Shown here: positions 12,370 to 21,000 of the stretch, in pieces
How positions within the stretch are numbered: the stretch's first letter is position 1
Layout of the letters: the number at the start of each line of letters is the position of its first letter
NCBI GenBank assembly: GCA_951799405.1
Contig: OX637338.1
Span: 8,432,001 to 8,496,000 of the forward strand
Length of the DNA: 64,000 bases
Direction: 5' to 3'
Source: Agapetus fuscipes
Taxonomy: Eukaryota; Arthropoda; Insecta; Trichoptera; Glossosomatidae
Notes under the pieces: model-generated
The model's database searches: none
Seen by the model: only the letters and a program-made list of their open reading frames with translations
Told to the model about the DNA's origin: nothing
Program-made: the position numbers and the translations under genes

Positions 12370-12879
12370 CTATAAATGAAATTAGTGAATAACTCTGTAA
12401 AAACATATTTTATATTATTATGGATACGAGAGGATAGATTATTTTAGATTCAGAGTTATTAATAACAAGATTATCTGTATTTAGGATTTTGATCAAATTT
12501 GAGTATTCAAATTTAAGTTTATTTATAGCATGTAATTATAAGTAAATATGTTATATGTAAATTTTACCAAAATATGTTAATTTCATAAACATATGTACAT
12601 AATATCCCTTTCCTGATAAGGGCGTATTTTTTTTGTATAACCTTTAATGGCGTTGATAGATAAAGCTTCAGCAGATAATTTTTGGATTACGTGAAATTTT
12701 AATGCTATTCAAAAAACTTGTGTGAAATGAAAAACTAATTTCAGACTGATTTGAAAAAGCTCTCATACTCATTATCAAAGTTTCTGCACATGTGTAGGTT
12801 TTATCAAATAATAAAAATTTAGAGCGGTAAACAAGCTATGATAAATAAGTCACCGGTCTGCACTATTTCGATCGGTTTG

Positions 12880-12979
12880 TAGTTTAGCGGTTAAGGCTAC
12901 GGACTTTTATTCCGAAAGAGTCATGAATTCAATATTTGATTCTCTGCGGAGTACAAAAAAAAATTATGTTTTTAGATAT
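12880..12979 (+). mobile_element. Family B SINE, 5' half (interrupted)
   Basis: GGTTTGTAGTTTAGCGGTTAAGGCTACGGACT.. and the degenerate B box are followed by CTGCGGAGTACAAA. The copy stops at ATAT (12976-12979), where the 2.94-kb TIR element begins. The 3' half resumes at 15921 with ATATGCTCTTCGC. Confidence 0.85.
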
Positions 12980-13173
12980 CGTCGCCTTACTTTCTCAACC
13001 TCGTATCTCAAAAAAAAATTTTTTTTTTTTTTTACTTCTTTCTATTTGTTTTTCGATATTACATAACTACAACTTACTCGTATATTGATATCAAATGTAG
13101 TTTTCGATTTAGGGGCTATGCAATTAACTTGTATCTTAAAAAACAAAAATGATAACTGCAACAAGCTCGTATC

Positions 13174-13843
13174 TTAAGGCTGTGTTCAAAAAAAAAATCC
13201 CGTTGTTTTTAAAAATATGTTTCTTATACTTTATGGCCTTAGTAAAAGATTGACATAAATGAAAAAAATCAAGCGTGTTAAATAGTTTTTTTATCTTAAT
13301 TTTAAAGTTAGTTTTTTTTATATAACTTAAAAAATTACGCCACAAAAAAATACTCAAAATAAACTCGTTTTTTTACATTTTTTGCTCTCATTTTGTTGTT
13401 ATGTATTTTGGAAATATTTTTTTTCTTCATAATTATAGAATGATAGAAATTCTAGTATGTGATGTGATTTTTACTGAAACTAATTAACTTATTTAATTCT
13501 TGAAAACGGTTTTTTCATATTATCGCAAAAACTATTCACATTATTTTATTAAAAATCACATCACATACTAGAATTTGTATCATTCTATAATTAAAATAAA
13601 GAAAAAAAAACGAAATACAAAACAACAAAATGAGAGCAAAAAAAAGTAAAAAAAAACGAGTTTTTTTGAAAGATTTTTTTGTGGCGTAATTTTTTAAGTT
13701 CCAAATCTAACTTTGAAATTAAGATAAAAAACTATTTAACACGCGTGATTTTTTTCATTGATGCCACACTTTTACTAAGGCCATAAAGTATAAGAAACAT
13801 ATTTTAAAAAACAACGGGATTTTTTTTTTGAACGGAGTCTTAA
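13174..13843. mobile_element. 670-bp foldback element with ~300-bp inverted arms
   Basis: Left arm 13174-13473 and right arm 13550-13843 are inverted repeats separated by a 76-bp loop. Ends read TTAAGGCTGTGTTC and GAACGGAGTCTTAA, so TTAA flanks both sides as expected for a TTAA-specific element (piggyBac-like or similar). No coding capacity. A right-arm copy is at 41547-41866. Confidence 0.85.
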
Positions 13844-14579
13844 AATAAAAGACAATATAAACTGAAAACTCATCCAGAACATTTTTTTCACCTTGCCTAG
13901 TGAGATGCAAGATTGCCGCTCTTATTACAACCCCTTAGTGCTTTTTAGTTTGTTATTCAATAAACAACACTTTTTAACTTTTAAAAACTGTTTTTTGTGG
14001 GTCGTTTGTATGCCTTAGTGCTTGGTTGTCATTTGTCCATCAGAGGTAACTTCACATGAGTAATGTTTGTATATATGTACTGAACCAATGTATCTTATGA
14101 ATGCCTGACATTGATTTAAAAAAAATGTAAAACAAATCTCATATCATCGAGTTTTACGTTTTTTTCTTAGCTCAGATTGTGTAGAATGTGATTCTTAAAA
14201 CAGTTTCATTGAAACGTCATCTTCTAATCAAATGGTAGATAAGCCAAATAAGCACTGGGGGGACGATAAGTGTATAGATATGCGTGAAAGCCGCCATTTT
14301 TTAGCCAGATTTGAATGTTTATCTTAGAAATAAGTGGGTATCATTGGAGAAAACTGTTTTCTGATATCGCTCTTAAAAGGTAAGTGACAACTTATTTTCT
14401 TGTCTTCGAACCTATTTGCATTATTTTATAAGTAGATAACCTACAATTATTGTTCTGGAGAGCAAACCGGGATCTGTTGTAAAAAACCTGTAGAAGCAAG
14501 ATAATTTTTTGAAATACGCCACAGTTTCACATACTTACAAAATATACAGATGCCACTGCTCCACACCACAACTCATAAG

Positions 14580-15317
14580 CAGAAATGCAGAATGCCATCA
14601 TTTTTAAACCCACACTTTCACCTCAGTGAATCCGAATTCATTCATGTGACGATTATGCCAATTCTTCATCATCAGAACCAGATGTCGAAAAACCAAGAAT
14701 CTTAAAAGTGCTCAAAAAGGGCAAGAGAATCAAAAAACAGGACTAGAAATATACTTAAACTGAAAAGAATGATGGAGTAAGAGAGTTCTTCAATTAAAAG
14801 AAATAAAAATGAAGGAACTGCAGGAGTAGAAAAGAGGAAACGAAGTGCACTACAACTTAGATGTCTATAATCAATTATGATCCACAAAAATGAAGCAAAA
14901 TGTTTTCCAAGGAATGTCATAAAGTATCTAATGATGCCAGAAAGATTTTTTTAAATTCACTTTGGAAGAGAAAAATCCATGTTGTGTCTATGGTCACGCT
15001 TCAACCAGTAACTGCCCACACCAAAGGACTCCATCTAGAAGGACATACACTCTGGAATATTTCCTCAAAGTTGATGGTGAAATAAGACCAGTTTGTAAAA
15101 AAAATGTTTTGCGGGAGATTGTGCTTAGGCGAATGGTATGTGGCAAACTGGGTCAAGAACGAAAAATCGAAATTGGGATGTCAAAAAAGCAGAAACCAAT
15201 AAAACGATTAAACACAATCAACACAACTAACGTGGAGCACTTCACTTCATTTTTTATGGCTCTTCCAAAAATGCCTTCGCATTACTGTCGACAGAGCACT
15301 GCCAAAGAGTATGTTGA
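14580..15317 (+). pseudogene. Decayed transposase-like gene of the 2.94-kb element
   Basis: Pieces in shifting frames keep a recognisable order. An acidic/Ser-rich then basic N-terminus (DDYANSSSSEPD, then KVLKKGKRIKK) comes at about 14645-14750, then CHKVSNDARKIFLNSLW (14920), RRTYTLEYFLKVDG and PVCKKNVLREIVL (15030-15120), and FMALPKMPSHYCRQS (15250-15300). This pattern (pre-basic domain, YTYEYFL, VCKK.FL, SHYCR) recurs in many uncharacterised insect proteins that I believe are transposon-borne. At least one stop (14752) and one frameshift (about 15020-15035) break it. It ends where a family A fragment joins at about 15318, so the catalytic region is missing. Confidence 0.65.
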
Positions 15318-15525
15318 TGCAATTTCTGCCGACTTTCTCTGAAACAGGGGTGATATTGGCAAAGTGAACCATTTTCTAAAGCATGGGTGGTCAGCCACAT
15401 ACCAACCTAAAAGTCAAAGAACATACATATGCAACTAAGTACATTTTTAAAATCCACAAATAATAATGAATCGATATCAAAAACTAAACAGAAAACAAAT
15501 TCTAATTTAAAAACCATGCCTAAAA
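15318..15525 (-). repeat. Family A repeat, truncated, LINE-extended
   Basis: TTTCTGCCGACTTTCTCTGA to AAAAGTCAAAGAACATACAT and beyond. Its tail half is missing where it meets the transposase remnant. Confidence 0.8.
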
Positions 15526-15920
15526 TTGATTTTTTTTAAAGTTTTGTACATTCTCTTTTAACATTTCTAGTGACAGTTATGATAAAATTCTGTAATCTTG
15601 TTAAGTTAAATGAATTGTTTACAATACATAGTAATTGATTATTGAATGTAGCTGCAGCAACCTCGTATCTTAGGTATGAAGGTAAAAATATTTTGATGTT
15701 TACTGAATACAACAAACTCGTATCTCTAAAATGTTATATTACTCCCTTATTATAAATTATAAAAAATAAATAAATAACTCAAAACACGTGTTTTTTTATA
15801 ACAAACAAAACCTCATTAAATTTTTTTGTATGCTTATAAAATAACTCAATTTATTTAGTTTTTTGTCTCTCCTGAAAACTTGTAAAATTTGAGATACGAG
15901 GTTGAGAAAGTAAGGCGACG

Positions 15921-16080
15921 ATATGCTCTTCGCTAGGTTGAAAAATTCATTAACCTTTAAATAACAGACCGCTCACCAAAGGTTTATCCAGCCTTACAGA
16001 AAATTGGTGCTGTTGAAGGATTATCGCTTTGTAGTGACAACCAAGCTTGCAAGGAATCTTGAGGTGTAATAACATAAAAT
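15921..16080 (+). mobile_element. Family B SINE, 3' half (continued from 12979)
   Basis: ATATGCTCTTCGCTAGGTTG.., CAGCCTTACAGAAAATTGG, then CTTGAGGTGTAAT. Together with 12880-12979 it rebuilds one SINE split by the TIR element. Confidence 0.85.
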
Positions 16081-16939
16081 AAATTAGCCATATTAATATA
16101 AGTCACAAAATGTGGATTTTTTACCATAGATCATGTGACTTTAGGGCGATAAAAATTCATCTGCGCGAATAACATAAGTTTGTCCTTTTCGTTCAGTACA
16201 AATTCAATCAATGTATAACCCTATATGTAACCTTTTATAACATACTTCTTTAGTTTAATAATATTTTATTTATTTAATTGAAAGATTCAAATCAAAACAC
16301 TGTTTTGTATTTTCACGATTATAATCATTTACTATTTAATTTTACAAACGTTTTCGATAATATATCATCGTCAGGTATACAAAAAAAATATTTAGTTTAA
16401 GTTTATCTTTAAGCCACATGCCTATTCTCAAATCGATTTGAATAAAATGGAAATATAAAAACGATCAACAAAAGCTGGACATGACATGAAGATATTTTTC
16501 ATGGGATAAGGTTCCACCTGATATAAGAGGCTGATTTAAATATGGACTCAGGGTGTAGGATCCCGATTCCCATATAGGTAGGGGGTGCGCCATAGCTTAC
16601 GCTGGAGGGGCAGATTGTAGAGTGAGGTATAGGTACACCCTTCAAAGCAATTTCATGAATTCGTATCTAACCTTTCTGAATAAAATTCCGCCAACAAACT
16701 CAATGGAATATATATTTTTGTTGAGTGATAGGTATAAAAAGTCACTCGATGTTTGCTTTGCGTTTGAAAAAAGCTGATACAAAACGAATCAGGCGAAAGG
16801 TTTTTCGGGCATTTCTACATAAATTGAGCGAAAAGCAAGTCTGCGAAAAAATATTAAGCTTACAAAACTAAAAATAAAGTTAAACAGATTTACCTGTATT
16901 TTTTTAGAATACAACAATAAGCAAAAATGGACTATAATT
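16081..16939. other. Intergenic, only the hammerhead-like repeat recognised
   Basis: Apart from 16268-16400 nothing is recognised. The moderately GC-richer 16540-16650 contains no open frame of note. Confidence 0.4.
16268..16400 (-). ncRNA. Hammerhead-like core in a half-palindromic repeat
   Basis: Minus strand 16374-16345 reads CTGACGA-T-GATA-TAT-TATC-GAAAACG: a CUGANGA box, a 4-bp hairpin, then GAAA and the palindrome AACGTT. Flanking TTTGTAT and ATACAAA can pair around it. The same repeat type, with a different hairpin, occurs at 47490, 48880, 49065 and 61058. Type I hammerhead ribozyme (Penelope-like elements) is the leading idea. Confidence 0.45.
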
Positions 16940-17185
16940 AAGAGCCCTGTACGACCTTGGTCATCACTGTAGAAAGCGCCAATTCTCAAGCAAGACCTAG
17001 TTGCTGCAAGGCTGGATGGACCTTCATAAACAGGTCTTTGGTAAAGGTATATGAATTTTTCAGCCAGCGAAGAGCAAATTCGAAAATATAAATGGTATAT
17101 TTTTTGTGCTCCGCCGAGATTCGAACCCACAACCTTCCATTTACGAGTCAGAAGTGTTAACCACTAGACTACAGTCCAGACTTCC
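16940..17185 (-). mobile_element. Family B tRNA-derived SINE
   Basis: Minus strand: A-box region TAGTCTAGTGGTTAAC, B box GGGTTCGAATCTCGGCGGAG, then GCACAAAAAATATACC.. and CAGCAACTAGGTCTTGC. Ends near GTACAGGGCTCTTAATT. Confidence 0.88.
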
Positions 17186-17189
17186 TTGT

Positions 17190-17515
17190 TTTTTTTTTTT
17201 TTAAGAAATCCTGTGCGGGAGACTCCCTAGATTCTAGAGACTCTAGGGGTCTATGACACTTGTTGTAGTGCTGCAGAGGTGTACGAGCTTGGTCGTCGCT
17301 ACAAAGCGCCAATACTCAAGCAAGACCCAGTTGCTGTAAGGCTGGATGGACCTTTGGTGACCGGTCATTGGTAAAGGTTTATGAATTTTTCAACCCAGCG
17401 CAGAACGAATTTGAAAATATAAATGGTATATTTTTTGTGCACCGCCGAGATTCGAACCTACAACCATTTACGAGTCAGAAGTGTTAACCACTAGACTACG
17501 GACCAGACTTTCTTG
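17190..17515 (-). mobile_element. Family B SINE, alternative 3' tail
   Basis: Same head as its tandem neighbour (TAGTCTAGTGGTTAACAC, TTCGAATCTCGGCGG), but it ends with CTAGAGTCTCTAGAATCTAG, GGAGTCTCCCGCACAGG and a poly(A)-like run. The same alternative tail is on the copy at 21868-22190, so family B has at least two 3' end types. Confidence 0.85.
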
Positions 17516-17519
17516 TTGA

Positions 17520-18180
17520 TATCCTCATAAGAGAAAAATGTGATGCACAAACTACCATCAAAGGAATTTTAGGTACATACTTATGAGACTTTTTATGGAA
17601 TCCACATTTAAAAATATCATCGATTTATATTACAGGCTGGTATACAGTTTTACGTGATGTTTAAAAAAATCTTATTAAAGCGACATTTTAACTGTCAAAT
17701 ATCGAAAATTATATTTGACAACAAGTGTCTTTTTTTAACTTCCACATTCCATAGTTGTTTTTTCATTTCTCAAGCTTGAGTTGAAGCTGTGTACATGAAC
17801 CCGCCTGTCATTCAGAATGCTACCACAGAGAGTTCGTTATTTCCACACCAAACATATGGATGTAACATATTCACACGTTTTTGTGAAGAAAAAAAGACAG
17901 CCTGTTTTGTAGACATAATGTTCTGTTTATTTAGTGATTGTTTTTGCCTTTGAGCTTGAAACATTTCGCTGTAAAGTTTTTGCTACGACGGCGTAGATAA
18001 GAGCACAATGGATTTCACGTAGACCCCCTAATGTAGGCAGTAGGTTTTTATTATTTCCATTAGGTAGTTTTTTTTCCTGCTCTATTTTTTGTGTTTCTAA
18101 CTATATTTTTTTAATTGTTTTAACATAATGTCTTGATCACTTTTTTAAATGGAATTCTCAATACTTTTTGTACTCAAAAA
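17520..18180. other. Intergenic, nothing firm
   Basis: A short CTACGACGGCGTAG palindrome-like motif occurs at 17985-18000. No exon or repeat otherwise. Confidence 0.4.
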
Positions 18181-18186
18181 AAGAAT

Positions 18187-18280
18187 TGTCCGTAGTTTAA
18201 TGGTTAACGCTTCGGACTTGTGCTTGAGGTGTGCTTCACACAGAAACAGCGCTAAACAAATAAATCATCCTAATATTTTA
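18187..18280 (+). mobile_element. Family B SINE, internally deleted
   Basis: TCCGTAGTTTAATGGTTAACGCTTCGGACT joins directly to CTTGAGGTGTGCTTCACACAG and AACAGCGCTAAACAAATAAATCA. Head and tail remain; the body is missing. Confidence 0.8.
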
Positions 18281-18344
18281 TATTTTTAATGGTATTTCTG
18301 TTAACACAGTAAAAATGTATTGTGCTGTTTTATAAATTCGATAC

Positions 18345-18480
18345 GAAAAAATAAAGTTTTAATTCACTTTTATTTATTTTTTGCTCAAACGTTAGGTAAG
18401 TTTTATGTTCTTTAAGATGCCTTATTAGGTGAAAACGTTTAAGCAAAAAAAAAGTGAATTAAAACCTGGTTTTGTCCATT
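18345..18480. repeat. Palindromic repeat with degenerate hammerhead-like core
   Basis: AAGTTTTAATTCACTTT on the left mirrors AAAGTGAATTAAAAC on the right. Between them is GATG-CCT-TATT-AGG-TGAAAACG, the same layout as the better cores but with a damaged CTGATGA box. Confidence 0.45.
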
Positions 18481-18489
18481 CTAATATAA

Positions 18490-19171
18490 TATTTTCATTT
18501 ATAAATATTATGATCATCACAGGATATACAAGCAATTAATTTATTTAATCAAGTTAAGTTTTACGTTGTACATAACAGGATTTAAAACGAAATTAGTTGC
18601 TTGACGTAATAAAATTAAGTCGGATAATACGGACCGTTCGTTTTGCCACGATAAGGCGAGTGTCTCGACGTACTTCTGGCTTCTCCGTCAGCTTCTTTAG
18701 GAGATTTTTTAATGAGAAGACAGAAAATAGCTCTTTTTTGTTACTTATTAAGATTAAAAAAGGATGCATTTTTATATTTTGGATAGTCAATCAAAAGAAA
18801 AACAACTTTTTGTTAGCTGTACCAGGATAAATAGGGCAAGATGTGTATTGGTTTGTAAAATAAAAATAAAAGAAATATTTTGTTTCACGTAAATTTATTT
18901 TATTCACCTGTATGGATAACGCCTGTATCTATTAAAATTATTTTTAATTACCTAATTACTAAACATATGAAATACAAACACATTTTATTGAATCCAAAAT
19001 ATTATATGGTTTAATTTTTTTCAATTATCCTTCACTTAAACCTTAACATAGATTTCAATAAAATATGACATTCAGATTCTGTATAAAAATAAATGTTTAT
19101 TCTGAAATAATTATTTACAATCACACAGCATATTTTTTTATGAAAAATGATTAACATTGAGTGATATAAAT
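18490..19171. other. AT-rich stretch, nothing recognised
   Basis: A convergent pair of short open frames at 18593-18830 overlaps on opposite strands and shows no protein-like composition. Confidence 0.4.
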
Positions 19172-19992
19172 TCGTATCTAATCTAATCTAATCTAATCTA
19201 ATCTAAGCTGCAAAGATATATATCATTTAAGATTTATACTAAATGCATTCCCACAAGCAGATATGTATAATTTCGCGCTAACACATGCCGCATGTGGACC
19301 TACAATATAAAAACCCAATCTCAAATGAACATAAGCCTTGCAACTCTTGCCGTCCTTCCCTGAAACAGGGGTGACATTGGCAAAGTGAACCAATTTTTAT
19401 ATAATGGGTGGTCAGCCGCATAACAACCTATAAGTCAAGGAACATACATGACAAATTACATTTTTTAAAATCAAAGAATAAAAATAACAATATATACATG
19501 GACATAAAAAACTAAATCATAAAACCAAATTCACTTTAACAAACCCTAGCCGCCAACATCACAGATCAACCGCCATTTCTTTCTATCCTTGCATACTTCT
19601 TTCATTTCCTCCAGAGTCATAACCTTCTTCATACAAGCTCTTCTTTTATTATGACTCTGGATATTCCATTCATTCGCAATTTCGGATATTTGGTCCATCC
19701 ATACTTTTCTCGGTCTTCCTCTACCACGACATCCATCTATTCTACCAACATATACTTTCTTCGTCAGTCTTTCCTCATTCATTCTCTCCATATGCCCAAA
19801 CCATCTTAACAAACTTCTTTTAATCTTCACTTTCACACTTTCTTTTGCACCACATTCTTTTCTTACAAAATCATTCCTCACCCTGTCACTCCGTTTTTTC
19901 CCAATCAGACGTAGACACCAATTTATTTGGAATAGGTATTCATACTCTTCCGAGCTAGTACAATAATAAGATGAGTACATTTTAATTAACAA
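19172..19992 (-). mobile_element. LINE 3' end: RT C-terminus plus family A 3' UTR
   Basis: Coding at 19950-19546 (minus) includes KKRSDRVRND, IKRSLLRWFGHMERMNEERL, RGRGRPRKVWMDQI and ends DRKKWRLICDVGG, stop. This C-terminal domain is typical of insect non-LTR retrotransposons. The 3' UTR runs through a LINE-specific segment (19440-19545) into the complete family A unit and ends with (TTAGA)n, seen as (TCTAA)5 at 19172-19205. This copy shows that family A is a LINE 3' end. 5' truncated. Confidence 0.9.
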
Positions 19993-20131
19993 TGGATAAA
20001 ATATTTTAATTTCATGACCAAAAAAACAATCAATTAAAAAAAAATTTTTTTTTTAAACATCTTGTTCGTTTTAATATTTTAATCCTAACATTAAAAAATA
20101 GAAGAACAACAATGAGAAAATTTATGTACAT

Positions 20132-20137
20132 TTTATT
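20132..20137 (-). terminator. Candidate poly(A) signal of TrissinR
   Basis: AATAAA on the minus strand (TTTATT on plus), about 330 nt beyond the TrissinR stop. It is the first canonical hexamer I find downstream. The transcript end is not otherwise defined. Confidence 0.35.
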
Positions 20138-20466
20138 GTTTTCATAATAAACATTTGTCATTATTTGTAAAAATATCAGTCCATTAAATACCCTTTTATA
20201 TGTTGTTCCAACCTTGGTATTGTTTTGATGAAATTACTAATAAAAATTATTTTATAGATTATATAAGATTTAAAATATTTGGCTTTGAAATGGGAAAAAT
20301 GATTTACCCATTCTTTAAAATTATGTATTTTAAGTCTCTTAGAGACATTCCATTGAAAAAATATACATTCATAGACATTAACTACTCTAGTATGGGGATA
20401 TATGAATACTTATTACTTGTAAACACATTAAAGATACCCGGATTTAAAGCATTGGAGTTAGCAGAT

Positions 20467-21000
20467 TCAGTTCAATTTATAATCTGCCGAGCCATTCCCT
20501 GTATCGGAGCTCGTGTACGCGGAGTGAGAAATGGAACTGCAGCCAGCTCTTGTAAACCGACCGCTCCGTTCTCCCAAGAGAGTCAGCAATTGATTACCAG
20601 AGTCCTGGTTGGGCAGCAGCTGCTTTTGCTTCCTCTGCGATCCCCTGCAGTTACAGAAGAGAAGCTCGCGCATCCCCTTGCGGAAGTTCCTCGAGAGAAA
20701 CGCGTAAAGAAGCGGGTTTATACCTGAATTGAAGTATGTAATTAGGAAAGTTAGTGGAGTGAACAGGGTGCTGAAGTCGCTCGAGCCTTGGTAGTTGCTA
20801 GACCAATATTGCCACATTTTCCTGGCGTGGAAAGGCAAATTACACACGGCGAAAGTTAAGACCACAATTATGAGCATGCGGATGACACCCCTCCTCGCTC
20901 TTATGACGTTCTTTGACAGATGACTGAACTGATGAAGGTTTCCGCCCCGGCGACGCCACGCAGAGAAGCTCTTGCTGTTTTTATCCAGACTCACCTTGAA
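20467..21000 (-). CDS. TrissinR: TrissinR exon 6: end of ICL3, TM6, TM7, C-terminal tail
   Basis: The acceptor GTTGAAATTTCCAG precedes 21000, and the frame runs 177 codons to TGA at 20469-20467. It includes the basic stretch NVIRARRGVIR, TM6 with CNLP (the common CWxP tryptophan is Asn here), ECL3 beginning HARKMWQYW, TM7 with NSGINPLLY, helix 8 SRNFRKGMRELLF and two cysteines (429, 431) that could be palmitoylated. The tail of about 59 residues is Ser/Gly-rich and suits GRK/arrestin phosphorylation. Local GC content is higher than in the surrounding DNA, as expected for constrained coding sequence. Confidence 0.95.
   Translation of the reverse strand, partial: FKVSLDKNSKSFSAWRRRGGNLHQFSHLSKNVIRARRGVIRMLIIVVLTFAVCNLPFHARKMWQYWSSNYQGSSDFSTLFTPLTFLITYFNSGINPLLYAFLSRNFRKGMRELLFCNCRGSQRKQKQLLPNQDSGNQLLTLLGERSGRFTRAGCSSISHSAYTSSDTGNGSADYKLN

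Larger units (their letters stand above)
12980..15920. mobile_element. 2.94-kb TIR DNA transposon inside a family B SINE
   Basis: The ends 12980-13012 and 15888-15920 are perfect 33-bp inverted repeats (CGTCGCCTTACTTTCTC… / …GAGAAAGTAAGGCGACG). ATAT flanks both sides and is a single ATAT in the unoccupied SINE, so the target duplication is probably 4 bp. The terminal motif CTCGTATCT recurs subterminally (about 13075, 13125, 13158, 15660, 15712). The interior holds a frame-broken transposase-like remnant, a TTAA-bounded foldback (13174-13843) and a truncated family A copy. A 4-bp duplication fits the Sola superfamily among others; the assignment is an inference. Confidence 0.85.

Noticed and set aside
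16940..17515. Two tandem tRNA genes
   Set aside because: They are heads of family B SINEs with a shared non-tRNA body.
19172..19205. Telomeric repeat array
   Set aside because: The unit is TCTAA/TTAGA, the tail of family A, not the insect telomere unit TTAGG, and it always ends a family A copy.
20200..20727. 175-codon plus-strand frame
   Set aside because: Its 3' half is the antisense shadow of TrissinR exon 6 and its 5' half is AT-rich noise.
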